Origin: CAUJGP01 sp964612425
GTDB lineage: Bacteria > Bdellovibrionota > Bdellovibrionia > Bdellovibrionales > Bdellovibrionaceae
DNA length: 38,493 nucleotides
NCBI GenBank assembly: GCA_964612425.1
Contig: CAZTDX010000034.1
Span: 1 to 38,493 of the forward strand
Direction: 5' to 3'
Shown: positions 16,963-25,275 of the stretch, piece after piece
How positions within the stretch are numbered: position 1 is the stretch's first letter
Layout: every line of letters starts with the position of its first letter
Translations under genes and position numbers: made by a program
Notes under the pieces: model-generated
What the model was told of the DNA's origin: nothing
Databases searched by the model: none
The model's input: only the letters and a program-made list of their open reading frames with translations

Positions 16963-18704
16963 TCTGTTTGTTTCTCCATCGAATCTTTTGTGTTGTCTTC
17001 ACTGTCACGGCTGGGTTTCGCGTTTTTTTCTTTGGCGGTGGCGAGTTTAACATTTCGGTCCACATTAAACTCAAAACCAAAACCAACCTTTCCTGGAGGA
17101 AGTGAAAACTGCACAGGCACGGATTTGATTTTTAAATCTTTGGCGAGCGATTTCAATGATTGTTGGAGCATTTCTGTTTCTCGAACAGAGGAGACATAGC
17201 CTTCCATATGAACGAGTGAATCTTTGATCTGCATTTTTCGAACTTCCATTCGCAGAGTAGAACGACCAGGAGAAGCATCATTTATTTTTTTTAGAATTTC
17301 TAAGGCAGAATTCATTCCGACAAATGTTTCGACTTCTTTTAGTTCTTTGATGGTTTTTCGCTTATCGGAAATAAATTTTTCAATGCTGGCCTCTGACGCC
17401 TTTGATCCTTTTAGCTTAGCAAGGGCGCTGGCCTGATCCGTCATGACCGTCGTAGCTTCTTCGACCATTGTGGTTGCCATGGAATCTCTGAAGCTTGCGT
17501 AAACATAGAGAAGAACCACGCCAAAGGCTGCAAATTTTAAAGCAGTACCCCAGGTATCCACAAAATTTTTGAGTGCATGGGATTGAACTGTGAATTCTCC
17601 TCTTAAAAAGGAAACGGCGGGGTTGCGTGGTTTACGTAGACCTTCGATGGCTAAGCCCATAGCGATGCCAATAGAAGCATCGATTTCTGGTGTCACTTCA
17701 AAATGAATATTAGGGTATTGATTGAGGATTGAAAATTTATTGATAGGGAGTTCGAGGCCTTGAGTTAAAAATGGAGCCAAATTTTGAAGCCGACTAACTC
17801 CTCCCGTGATTCCCATACTCTGAATGACGACATTGGAGGTGGCTTGGATTTCCATGAGAACCAGTCGCAGCTCCCGCACTAATTCCTTAACGGTATCTGC
17901 GATTACATTCGAGAAAAAAATTTGATCAGGAGTTGCATTGTCGTGAGAGGTAAGAATAAAAGCATTTCCTTGCAATTGCTTTAGAGCTTCAGAGTAAGTA
18001 ATGTTGTATTTTTCTTGAATGGCTTTAGCAATATTATCTCCACCCCAAGAAAGACAGCGAATATCAACAATTTTTGTTTCCTCATAAACTAACAATAAGG
18101 TTTTTGTGTGTCCAATTTGAATCATTGCTTCGCATTGACGTGGGGGAATGGGTAATTCACTCGGAGCGCTGGGGTCATGAATCGCTGCGACGACAGGAAT
18201 AGGCTCCATCCATTTTTCAAAGTGGTTGGCAAATGCAATGCCTTCTGGAGTGAGAAGGTGAGGTGAAATTCCTGAGTCACTTAACAGTTGTAGGCAGGCT
18301 TTAATAGTGTCTTTGGGGCAGGCACAGGCGAGAACTTCTGCTTGAGCTGCTTCAAAGCGAACGAGCCTGCCATCAAAAATAGTGTCATCAGGATTAAAGG
18401 GCGTTTCCTCTTCTAGCTCAAAGGGGAGACTTCGAAAGATTTTAATGCGATCTTTAAAGGGGAAGACTTTAGTGTGAATGCTCACAAGGTCTTGAGAAAT
18501 GGCACCAACAAATTTTATTTGTAGTGGATCTTCACCCGCCAGCTCAGTGCGTAAGAATTCAATAACTTCAATATTACGATCAAACGGATTGGTACTTACC
18601 AGGATGCGCTCATGAAATCGCTCAACAAAAAGACCTTTTTTGTTGGCGTCGACGACGCAAACCTTGGCTGAAAATGTTCCAATGTCTATTCCAATGGATC
18701 GCAT
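16959..18704 (-). CDS. gspL: type II secretion system protein GspL (PilM-like)
   Basis: This is a 581-residue protein. The N-terminal 370 residues form an actin-like ASKHA domain starting RSIGIDIGTFSAKVCVVDA, with MQIGHTKTLLLV (about 195) and GITGGVSRLQ (about 297) as the later nucleotide-pocket motifs, as in PilM and GspL. A transmembrane segment (about 390-406, FAAFGVVLLYVYASF) and a periplasmic ferredoxin-like domain follow. GspL links the secretion ATPase GspE to GspM. GGAAGG lies five bases before the ATG. It is the first gene of the L-M-N unit, with no pseudopilin gene directly upstream, so it needs its own promoter. Confidence 0.85.
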   Translation of the reverse strand: MRSIGIDIGTFSAKVCVVDANKKGLFVERFHERILVSTNPFDRNIEVIEFLRTELAGEDPLQIKFVGAISQDLVSIHTKVFPFKDRIKIFRSLPFELEEETPFNPDDTIFDGRLVRFEAAQAEVLACACPKDTIKACLQLLSDSGISPHLLTPEGIAFANHFEKWMEPIPVVAAIHDPSAPSELPIPPRQCEAMIQIGHTKTLLLVYEETKIVDIRCLSWGGDNIAKAIQEKYNITYSEALKQLQGNAFILTSHDNATPDQIFFSNVIADTVKELVRELRLVLMEIQATSNVVIQSMGITGGVSRLQNLAPFLTQGLELPINKFSILNQYPNIHFEVTPEIDASIGIAMGLAIEGLRKPRNPAVSFLRGEFTVQSHALKNFVDTWGTALKFAAFGVVLLYVYASFRDSMATTMVEEATTVMTDQASALAKLKGSKASEASIEKFISDKRKTIKELKEVETFVGMNSALEILKKINDASPGRSTLRMEVRKMQIKDSLVHMEGYVSSVRETEMLQQSLKSLAKDLKIKSVPVQFSLPPGKVGFGFEFNVDRNVKLATAKEKNAKPSRDSEDNTKDSMEKQTE

Positions 18705-18774
18705 AGATGCCTTCCAGGACCTCTTTGTTGATACCTTCTTTGAATATACGATGAGGAGGGGAATCTTGTGAAGT

Positions 18775-18791
18775 TCTAGTTAAGAACTAGA
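18775..18791. terminator. short perfect hairpin upstream of gspL
   Basis: TCTAGTT-AAG-AACTAGA forms a seven-pair stem with a three-base loop, in the 126-base gap between the secreted-protein gene stop and gspL. It could end transcription coming from the upstream gene or be a regulator site. No clear T-run follows on the minus strand. Confidence 0.3.
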
Positions 18792-18830
18792 CTCGTCTTT
18801 AGTTGTGTGGTCGATTATCGTGCATTGGAT

Positions 18831-19412
18831 TTAGTTTGAGCTTGTTTCGCCCATCATATTAGTATCGGAACATTTCTTTGTCGCACCAAGAAAGAAGACG
18901 TTATCATTGTCTTTTCGTGTTCTGAAAACATGTACGCATTGAGGGTTATTGTTATCGACAAAAAAGTATTCGTATTGAAGGTTTGAACCAGAGACCATAT
19001 CAAATTGAACAACAGTAAAATTATTAAGGTCTAACTTTGGATTATTTAAAAAAATAGAGGATTCATTTGAAATAGATTCTATCTTTGTACGAAAGTCTTC
19101 AGAAAGATTAGAGTAGGCAATAGTATTACTGTCTTTAATTTGGTAAGGTTTTGTTGTAGTTTCAAAATTCGCTTCGGATTCAACCATTACGGACTTAGGA
19201 TTATTCGTGTTTTTATCTGTTTCTAATTCGTAATATTGATGCGACTTAGTTAAAATGCCTGTATCATTCTTTTTCTTATAAATGGTCATTACATTTGGTT
19301 CAGACATTGAACTAATTAAATCATTTTTGATAGAGGCTTGATCCTGTGCTAATGCCTGTTGTGATGTGTAAATAAAAGTTATTAATGTTAAAAGTGAAAT
19401 GACTTTTTTCAT
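18831..19412 (-). CDS. hypothetical secreted protein
   Basis: I do not recognise this 193-residue protein. It has a clear Sec signal peptide (MKKVISLLTLITFIYTSQQALA-QD) and a polar, Asn- and Ser-rich mature part with two cysteines (CVHVFR, KKCSD) that may pair. There are no metal or catalytic motifs. It lies on the same strand as the secretion genes, between gspK and gspL but separated by the two plus-strand genes, and it could be a substrate or simply part of the inserted block. Confidence 0.6.
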   Translation of the reverse strand: MKKVISLLTLITFIYTSQQALAQDQASIKNDLISSMSEPNVMTIYKKKNDTGILTKSHQYYELETDKNTNNPKSVMVESEANFETTTKPYQIKDSNTIAYSNLSEDFRTKIESISNESSIFLNNPKLDLNNFTVVQFDMVSGSNLQYEYFFVDNNNPQCVHVFRTRKDNDNVFFLGATKKCSDTNMMGETSSN

Positions 19413-19468
19413 AAAATTCCTAACTCCTTGAGTAAATAAAAATATTAAAGTTTTTCCACTTAATTTAC

Positions 19469-19521
19469 TTGCAAGCGTGCCAAGGCCTTTTTAAGGCGAA
19501 AAAGTGTCTTATATTAAGACA
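19469..19521. promoter_or_regulatory. cluster of three dyads in a divergent gap
   Basis: Within 53 bases lie CTTGCAAG (19469-19476), GCCTT-TTT-AAGGC (19485-19497) and TGTCTTA-TAT-TAAGACA (19505-19521). The gap 19413-19756 contains no gene and must drive the secreted-protein gene to the left and the nucleotidyltransferase pair to the right. The dyads sit 57-109 bases from the left-hand start and could be operators or upstream terminators. Confidence 0.4.
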
Positions 19522-19689
19522 TAAAATCAAAAGATACACGCAACTCTCTGTAAAGATTGAAGTTTTTCTGTATTATTAAATTCAATGAGTTTACTTAATT
19601 AGGTCAAGTATTTCAGGTTTCTAATATCAGAACTTGAGGCACTATATGTAAATACTTATCTATATGTATTTATTATATAATATTAACAA

Positions 19690-19718
19690 TTGCGTAATAT
19701 TTAAAATTGCGCTATACT
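19690..19718 (+). promoter_or_regulatory. sigma-70-like promoter for the first nucleotidyltransferase pair
   Basis: TTGCGT (19690-19695), a 17-bp spacer and TATACT (19713-19718) make a good sigma-70-type promoter 38 bases before the ATG at 19757. AATTGCG is repeated at 19688 and 19705, overlapping the promoter, and could be an operator half-site pair. Confidence 0.5.
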
Positions 19719-19756
19719 TAAAAAGCGTCCACAAAAATTTCTCAGAAGGACTCTTA

Positions 19757-20290
19757 ATGATGAATGACAAGCCGATTTCTCTCAGCATAATGAAACAAGC
19801 CTTTGAAAAATTAGATGAAAAGTTATCTAAAAATATCACTCTCATTATGGGGGGAGGCGGCGCTATGATTTTTGCACATGGTTTTCCGCTAGCGACCACA
19901 GATGTGGATGCCATACCCAAAGGAATCGAGCAAAGTGAGCTTGATCTATTAAGTCAACAAGTGGCCCGCGAAATAAATCTTCCTTCAGATTGGCTGAATG
20001 GATACTTTGCCACCTTTTCCTACGTTGTGCTTCCAGACTTTGAGGAGAATCTAATCGTGGTTTTTACTGGTAAATATTTAACCGTAAAATGCTTATCAAG
20101 TGAAGATATGCTTATAATGAAATGTTTTGCTCACAGACCCAAAGATATCAGTCACGCTAAAGCTCTCCTTAAAAAAGGAGTTAATTTATCAAAAGTAGAA
20201 AACCATATTGAATATTTGAAATCAAAAAAAATTGGAGAGGCGCAAAAAGCTTTAGATTTTTTAGATGAACTTCTAGGAGATATGGATTGA
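19757..20290 (+). CDS. DUF6036-type nucleotidyltransferase
   Basis: This is a 177-residue cytosolic protein of the minimal nucleotidyltransferase type. The signature is GGGGAMIFAHG (residues 32-42) followed by TTDVDA, with the metal-binding pair D49 and D51. Proteins of this kind often act in toxin-antitoxin or phage-defence pairs (AbiEii-like), adding nucleotides to RNA or protein, but some are housekeeping. I chose the ATG at 19757 because AGAAGGA lies six bases upstream; the open frame continues to 19664 without a ribosome site. Its stop overlaps the start of the next gene (TTGA), so the two are coupled. It interrupts the gsp genes on the opposite strand. Confidence 0.75.
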   Translation: MMNDKPISLSIMKQAFEKLDEKLSKNITLIMGGGGAMIFAHGFPLATTDVDAIPKGIEQSELDLLSQQVAREINLPSDWLNGYFATFSYVVLPDFEENLIVVFTGKYLTVKCLSSEDMLIMKCFAHRPKDISHAKALLKKGVNLSKVENHIEYLKSKKIGEAQKALDFLDELLGDMD

Positions 20291-20964
20291 ATGTTCAATT
20301 TTCTCCACCAACGTTAAATGAGCTCACTCAAGCCTATAACTCATTTCAATTAAATAAAGTAACTTTAGATCTATTTCTTCAAACTTATCAATGGTGTCGC
20401 TACGACCCTCGATTAGGAGAACTATTGGTCTATGCGCTCAAGGAGCATTGGGCAAACTGGAACCCACTTGATATAAGCAATAAAATCAAATTTCATCCGT
20501 GGCCACAAGTGTTGGGTGTATTAGGAGAACACGTAAGATTATTACTACCAAAAACAGAACGTCATTTTTTTGCCAGCTGGATCAATTGCTGTTTTTACCA
20601 TGTTTCATGGGAGCCAGATGGGTCACTATTTCATATTGGTCTATTCAAGTTTGGGGGTAAGCTTTTGCAACGGGAAGCTTTTGATGCCATTTCTTTATAT
20701 TTGAAATGGGGATTTTATGCTAAAACGCCCATGATCAATTTCAGATCGCAGCCGAACTTAAGCCGACGCACCTTAATCAAGAAGTCAGATCGCCTTATTA
20801 AATTAAAAGAACTTTTTACTTTTAAAAAAAAGATCCGCGTAAAAGATTATATCGAGTTTTTAGACTCTAAGATTTCAAAGCGCACTGCTGAGCTTGACCT
20901 GAGTCATTGGGCTACAAAGATTGGGGACACAAAAGGATCTGTTTATAAACAAAGATTAAAATAA
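20287..20964 (+). CDS. unknown protein paired with nucleotidyltransferase
   Basis: I do not recognise this 225-residue cytosolic protein. It starts at TTG, overlapping the upstream stop by four bases. The first 140 residues are rich in Trp, Phe, His and Tyr (HWANWNP, HPWPQVLG, HFFASWINCCFYHVSW), and the rest is basic (KKSDRLIKLKELFTFKKKIR), ending KGSVYKQRLK. No signal peptide or membrane segment is present. The tight coupling suggests it works with the nucleotidyltransferase, as partner, antitoxin or target, but neither role can be shown. It converges on gspK with only 55 bases between. Confidence 0.6.
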   Translation: MNVQFSPPTLNELTQAYNSFQLNKVTLDLFLQTYQWCRYDPRLGELLVYALKEHWANWNPLDISNKIKFHPWPQVLGVLGEHVRLLLPKTERHFFASWINCCFYHVSWEPDGSLFHIGLFKFGGKLLQREAFDAISLYLKWGFYAKTPMINFRSQPNLSRRTLIKKSDRLIKLKELFTFKKKIRVKDYIEFLDSKISKRTAELDLSHWATKIGDTKGSVYKQRLK

Positions 20965-21019
20965 ATATTTCGATACTGACTATTAATAGCTGTAGGCGGT
21001 GGTGTTAAGTGTGTTTATT

Positions 21020-22276
21020 TTAGTTTTCATTCCAGTAAACAATGCGTGGTGGCCCTTTAGCAGGGGGCTGATTGGTGTTAGAAGCATTTTTATTTTGTGA
21101 ATTTTTATTGGGGTCATTCTTATTAGGATCATTCTTGTTAGGGTCTTTCTCTTTATTTTGTTTATCAATACTTGCAGATACTTCTGTTTGTGCGCACGAA
21201 ATATCATAGGTAATGGCGGTGATGGTAACGACGGATTTACCACTTGAACCTGATGATTGGATATTAAAGCTACAGGGATTTGAAAATCGTAAAGGGATTT
21301 TAGCTTGTTCGTCTTGAGAAATCCGTCCCCCTTGTCTACTCACATAATTAAAAAAATCATCCGCATCTTTGTAAGGTCCTCCCTCAAACTGGTGCTCTCG
21401 CCTGCTGATGAGCTTACTGGCAATTTCGTCAGTGATTGATTTATGGAGTGATTTTAAGGTTTTTTGATCGGCCAAATTGGGATTGATTCCCATGGCGCCA
21501 AAAACAGAAAACGCGGGACTGATAAGATCAAAAACGGCATCAGTCACTCCATACACCATGCGAAGCTCGCTGATGTCGCGAAAAAATCTATTGGGCGGAT
21601 AGCGATCTTGGTTATCTGGGTCGAGTTCACGAAGTCTTGCGTAGTAGCTGCTCTCATCAGGACCATTGGAGCCCTTGGTGTCTGGGTCCACCCAATCTTG
21701 AATGTTATTAATAATTTCCTCGTAGGGAATAAGGTCTTTATTGCGATCAACCCACTCTCGGTCTAATTCATATTTAGCTTTAAATAAATCGCGAATAGTA
21801 TTTTTAATGCGCTCTCTTTGCGCTTCAGAAGGAGAATCAATGTCATTAATATTTAATTTATCTTCTGACTGAATTTGTGTGGCAAAGGTGGCATCCATCA
21901 AAGATTTTTTAGTGACCGCTTTTGTTTGATCTTTATCAACAGATGATCCTTTTGATCCAGGAATGACCATGGGCCACATGAGGGGAAAGGAGTAAATCAT
22001 ATTAAGAATTTGGGCTTGCTCTCCCAGTTGGCTTCCAAATTGTTTTACGGCTTGATTATAAATTTTTATTCTTAATAAACTGATTTCCACACCTGATTTT
22101 GCTGCCTGATAGGCTTTAATGCGATGAAGGGCTTGAGAGTTGATCGTGTATTCAACGGCCGCTTCAAAATTGACTTGGTTTACAATAAAGATAATTAACG
22201 TCACTAAAAAAAGGGTTTGAAGGAGGGCCACACCTTTTGAATTTTTGATAAATAAAAGTTGTTTGAGTTTAATCAT
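21020..22276 (-). CDS. gspK: type II secretion minor pseudopilin GspK
   Basis: This is a 418-residue minor pseudopilin. The prepilin peptidase site is KG-VALLQ, followed by a hydrophobic helix; Glu5 is replaced by Gln, as is usual for GspK, which caps the pseudopilus. The large alpha domain (RERIKNTIRDLF, WVDPDTK, DISELRMVYGV, GINPNLADQKTLKSL) is typical of the family. The C-terminus is unusual: a DPNKN motif repeated three times, then more Asn/Lys residues. It follows gspJ by three bases. GspK, I and J form the tip complex that contacts substrate or the secretin gate. Confidence 0.9.
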   Translation of the reverse strand: MIKLKQLLFIKNSKGVALLQTLFLVTLIIFIVNQVNFEAAVEYTINSQALHRIKAYQAAKSGVEISLLRIKIYNQAVKQFGSQLGEQAQILNMIYSFPLMWPMVIPGSKGSSVDKDQTKAVTKKSLMDATFATQIQSEDKLNINDIDSPSEAQRERIKNTIRDLFKAKYELDREWVDRNKDLIPYEEIINNIQDWVDPDTKGSNGPDESSYYARLRELDPDNQDRYPPNRFFRDISELRMVYGVTDAVFDLISPAFSVFGAMGINPNLADQKTLKSLHKSITDEIASKLISRREHQFEGGPYKDADDFFNYVSRQGGRISQDEQAKIPLRFSNPCSFNIQSSGSSGKSVVTITAITYDISCAQTEVSASIDKQNKEKDPNKNDPNKNDPNKNSQNKNASNTNQPPAKGPPRIVYWNEN

Positions 22277-22279
22277 AGA

Positions 22280-23227
22280 TTAACCACCACCTAATGGTTT
22301 GTTATTGTTGGTTCCTCCTGGATTAGTCATGGGATTTCCGAAGGGGTCTAAGGGATTGGCTCCGGTTTGCTGATTGGGATCTTTATTATTAGGGAAGTGC
22401 ACGGGCACAACCATTTGAATACTGATTTTCTTCTTTTTTTCTTTTTTTGGATCTTTGGGCTGTGTCTCAACTGTTAAGCTAATTTCGACAGCCTCGGGAT
22501 AACGTCCTTTGGTGTTTGTATCTCCAACATCTTCTTTGGAGTTCCAGTCCTTTCTCCAATCCTTTTGAAGTTTAGAGTAATATCGTAAACGAAACTCTGT
22601 AATGTCTGGAAGGAGTTGGGTAGCCGCTCCTCCTTTGGTGGGATCTTTATCGACGAGGGGAGAGGTTCGCCGAAATAAACATTTTCCAGATTCAAATTTT
22701 TTATCGGCACGATTTTTACAAGTATTTAAAAAATAAGAAACCTCACCAAAATTAGCCTGAGGTGCATCCTTAACGAGTCTCACAGTATTGAGAGTGACAA
22801 AGTGCATTTCTTCTTCTTTGCCGATAAATTGAGTGGTTGGATCTAATCTGTTTTCTGTTTTTAAAAACGGATTGTTGCTTGCAGGAGAGCCTGGTGGAGG
22901 AGGTGGACTAAGAGGATTAGGGTTATTGGGCGGAAATGTAGAATTATTATTGGGGCCCGACTGTTTTTTCTGCATTTTATTCAGCTCTTCGGCAATATCT
23001 TTTTGTAAATCTAAGTAATGATAAGCGAGATTAATATCTCTTTCCATAAGTCTTAAGGTGTCCTTGACGTGACTGACTTGATCAATTTGATTTTGAATTT
23101 TTACTTGTGCTCTGAAGGCCTGCTGAATGGTGCGAGCTGCCATCATGGTTAAAAAAGCTAAAATAGTAAGCGTGATGATGGTTTCAATGAGTGTAAATCC
23201 AAATTGTTTATATTTAATTGTACTCAT
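22280..23227 (-). CDS. gspJ: type II secretion minor pseudopilin GspJ
   Basis: This is a 315-residue minor pseudopilin with the cleavage site FG-FTLIE and a following hydrophobic helix with Glu5. The core has ERDINLAYHY, VSYFLN, RLRYYSK and a VEISLTVE strand near the end. The protein is much longer than the usual 200 or so residues because of a Pro/Asn-rich insert (about 100-130, with PPPPPG) and a Gly/Asn/Pro tail ending NNNKPLGGG. It overlaps gspI by four bases. It is part of the I-J-K tip complex. Confidence 0.9.
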   Translation of the reverse strand: MSTIKYKQFGFTLIETIITLTILAFLTMMAARTIQQAFRAQVKIQNQIDQVSHVKDTLRLMERDINLAYHYLDLQKDIAEELNKMQKKQSGPNNNSTFPPNNPNPLSPPPPPGSPASNNPFLKTENRLDPTTQFIGKEEEMHFVTLNTVRLVKDAPQANFGEVSYFLNTCKNRADKKFESGKCLFRRTSPLVDKDPTKGGAATQLLPDITEFRLRYYSKLQKDWRKDWNSKEDVGDTNTKGRYPEAVEISLTVETQPKDPKKEKKKKISIQMVVPVHFPNNKDPNQQTGANPLDPFGNPMTNPGGTNNNKPLGGG

Positions 23228-23790
23228 TTTCCACCACCACCCAGCCCCGGTATTCCGGCTGCTCCGCCGCCCATGCCTGATAAAATATCTTGATCATAAT
23301 CGACAAAATAAGTGACGGCGCTGTATTCTTTTGTTTTTTTCCCCTCTTTGACGATAATAGTGACTTTGCCTTCTTTAATGGATTTATTGATAAGATCTGT
23401 GAGTTGTTTAAAAATCATTTCGGACATTCCATCGGAGCCCTGGTCTCTTTGTTTGAGCATTGACGTCACATCGGGGAATTCAAATTTTTTAGACTTTAAT
23501 TTCCATCGTATGTTTGGATAGGCCTTCCCAAAATCCTCTTCACGTTCATCGGGAATTTCTGATAAGGGTTTGTTACGGTATTCGAGTTCAATTTCGGTGA
23601 GTTTTCGTTCTAATAAAATAGAAATCTCGTATTGTTGTTTTCCTTTTTTTATAGATTTAAAGGCCCCTCCCCAAGTGTTACTGAGTAAGATGAGGGCTCC
23701 AGACATAATCATAATAGAAATAATGGCTTCGAGGAGGGTAAATCCTTTATTGGTTTTAAAGTGAGAGGTTGATCTTATAAATAAACTCAC
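23224..23790 (-). CDS. gspI: type II secretion minor pseudopilin GspI
   Basis: This is a 188-residue minor pseudopilin with the cleavage site NKG-FTLLEAIISI and Glu5. The folded part includes ERKLTEIELEYRNKP, SDGMSEMIFKQL and VTIIVKEGKKTKEYSAVTYFVDY. It ends in a glycine-rich tail (GMGGGAAGIPGLGGGGK). It overlaps gspH and gspJ by four bases each, so the minor pseudopilins are made from one message with coupled translation. Confidence 0.9.
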   Translation of the reverse strand: MSLFIRSTSHFKTNKGFTLLEAIISIMIMSGALILLSNTWGGAFKSIKKGKQQYEISILLERKLTEIELEYRNKPLSEIPDEREEDFGKAYPNIRWKLKSKKFEFPDVTSMLKQRDQGSDGMSEMIFKQLTDLINKSIKEGKVTIIVKEGKKTKEYSAVTYFVDYDQDILSGMGGGAAGIPGLGGGGK

Positions 23791-24392
23791 TGTTTGAAAT
23801 CCTTTAAAACTTTGGCCTCTTGATATAAACTGGGATTACTGATGAGAGGATTTAAATAAAGGGTCCATGTAATTTTATTTTTATTAGTAATTTGAATGAT
23901 GGCTTCTTCTGAAACACCCTGAGGAAAAAAATAAATATAGGTAAGTTCCGAATCTTGAAACTCAGGTTTTCCGGTTGTTTCAATGCGACCAAAGAACCAA
24001 TCCTTTGGTATATAGCGAGGTTTAGGAAGAATATCCGTTGCATTTTGAAAGTTAGACCTCAACTTGTCTTTTTCTTTATCCATAGTTAATCGAAATTTAT
24101 CATCGGCCTTAGGATCAATAAGATGAATTTGATTGGTGCTCTCAATCCAATAACTATGGGGCTCTTTCGTACTTTTTTTAAGAACAAGTCGATAAGTCTT
24201 ACTTGTTAATTTAGCATAGGCACGCGTTTTTTTTAAAACAGCAGAGAGTTTACGAACGGTTGTTTTTAGATTTTCTGATTTGTTGAGTTTTCTCACGCCA
24301 ATGACAGCGATGGCACCAATGATGGCAAGCACGACTAAGATTTCAACCAGAGTGAAGGCTCGATGATTACATATACCGTGTTTAGTGCCCAT
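23787..24392 (-). CDS. gspH: type II secretion minor pseudopilin GspH
   Basis: This is a 201-residue minor pseudopilin. The N-terminus has the type IV pilin helix FTLVEILVVLAIIGAIAVIG with Glu5, but the residue before the cleavage site is Ala (HRA-FTLVE) instead of the near-invariant Gly; the codon reads GCC. The mature domain has the RLVLKKSTKEPHSYWIES and SELTYIYFFPQG strands typical of the GspH globular fold. No strong SD is seen before the ATG. It lies 95 bases after gspG, beyond an inverted repeat. Confidence 0.85.
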   Translation of the reverse strand: MGTKHGICNHRAFTLVEILVVLAIIGAIAVIGVRKLNKSENLKTTVRKLSAVLKKTRAYAKLTSKTYRLVLKKSTKEPHSYWIESTNQIHLIDPKADDKFRLTMDKEKDKLRSNFQNATDILPKPRYIPKDWFFGRIETTGKPEFQDSELTYIYFFPQGVSEEAIIQITNKNKITWTLYLNPLISNPSLYQEAKVLKDFKQ

Positions 24393-24400
24393 CGGGCCAT

Positions 24401-24469
24401 TCTAAGAAGTCTCTTAGATTTGGTCAAATGCGCACGCTGTCAGAAATTAAATAATTCTTATCTAAGAGA
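24401..24469 (-). terminator. hairpins between gspG and gspH
   Basis: TCTAAGA (24401), TCTTAGA (24412) and TCTAAGAGA (24461) can pair in competing ways: a compact stem-loop of 24401-24418, or a nine-pair stem between 24410-24418 and 24461-24469. No T-run follows on the minus strand. The element could reduce read-through or protect gspG mRNA, giving more major pseudopilin than minor ones. Confidence 0.4.
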
Positions 24470-24487
24470 TTTTAAATAAGGAAAGCT

Positions 24488-24970
24488 TTAGGGCTTTTCG
24501 TTGGAATCCTTTTCATCATAGGAAATGTCTTTGTCAAAGTTGGTTCCACCTGGCTTTTTATCTTTTCCTAAGCTTTTTAATGTAAAAGTAGTTCCATCAG
24601 TTTCAAACTGGAAATCATTATCCCAAGCATCTTTGATCTGATTTTTCTTAAGGTAAGGCTCTGGACCCCAGTCGGCACATTCGTCACCGGGGTTTTCAAT
24701 CAAATTCTTTAACGCTGCGGGCATTTTTCCACAATCAGAGTAGTACATATTTAAAGCACTTGCGACTTGACTCATAATGATGCCAGTTTGCTTTTTCTTA
24801 GATTTTTGAAAGTTTGACATAACGTTTTGACCAATAACCGCAAGTAATGAACCAACAATGGCCAAGACGATGAGGATTTCGACTAGTGTCATACCCCGTG
24901 CATTATTGAGATTTGTATTTTTGATAAGGCCTTTTTTAAATTGACCCAATTGCAAGTTAATCCAGTTCAT
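24488..24970 (-). CDS. gspG: type II secretion major pseudopilin GspG
   Basis: This is a 160-residue major pseudopilin. I chose the ATG at 24970 because GGAGG lies six bases upstream; an upstream in-frame start at 24997 lacks one. The leader is long (26 residues) and ends ARG-MTLVE, with Glu5. The mature part carries the major pseudopilin signatures: ALNMYYSDCGKMP, GPEPYLKKNQIKDAWDNDF and SLGKDKKPGGTNFDKDI with the calcium-site region. It is the first gene of the minor-pseudopilin run and has a good promoter upstream. GspG polymerises into the pseudopilus that pushes substrates through the secretin. Confidence 0.95.
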   Translation of the reverse strand: MNWINLQLGQFKKGLIKNTNLNNARGMTLVEILIVLAIVGSLLAVIGQNVMSNFQKSKKKQTGIIMSQVASALNMYYSDCGKMPAALKNLIENPGDECADWGPEPYLKKNQIKDAWDNDFQFETDGTTFTLKSLGKDKKPGGTNFDKDISYDEKDSNEKP

Positions 24971-24995
24971 GGTTGTCCTCCTAAAAGTGTTCCAC

Positions 24996-25022
24996 ATTAT
25001 ATTGATTTTACACCATTTTCAA
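24996..25022 (-). promoter_or_regulatory. sigma-70-like promoter for gspG
   Basis: On the minus strand, TTGAAA (25022-25017), a 15-bp spacer and a perfect TATAAT (25001-24996) lie 26 bases before the gspG ATG. The spacer is shorter than the ideal 17. Confidence 0.5.
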
Positions 25023-25275
25023 TGATGCAGATGATGCGCATAGCGTCTCTCTTTATTATGTCTTTCAAATCATATACCACAAGTAAGGGGTTTTTATTTA
25101 CTTTAAGCATGTAAACCAAAAATCAAATGTAAAAATGGTGAACAGTTGAAAAGTTTTTACAACGCGGCGGGATTAGGTTCATGTCAAGAATTGGTTAATA
25201 TGAAATTTGTTATTCCCATCTTGAGAAAAGTTAAGTACTTCGAGTGAAACCATAAACACTAACCTTGGAGATACT

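Noticed and set aside
21110..21140. DPNKN-coding DNA repeats as a possible CRISPR or iteron array
   Set aside because: The repeats are short, in frame with gspK and lack spacers, so they are coding low-complexity sequence.
20983..21243. 86-codon minus-strand open frame at the gspK end
   Set aside because: It is another frame of the Asn/Lys-repeat tail of gspK; the pseudopilin frame is clearly the real one.
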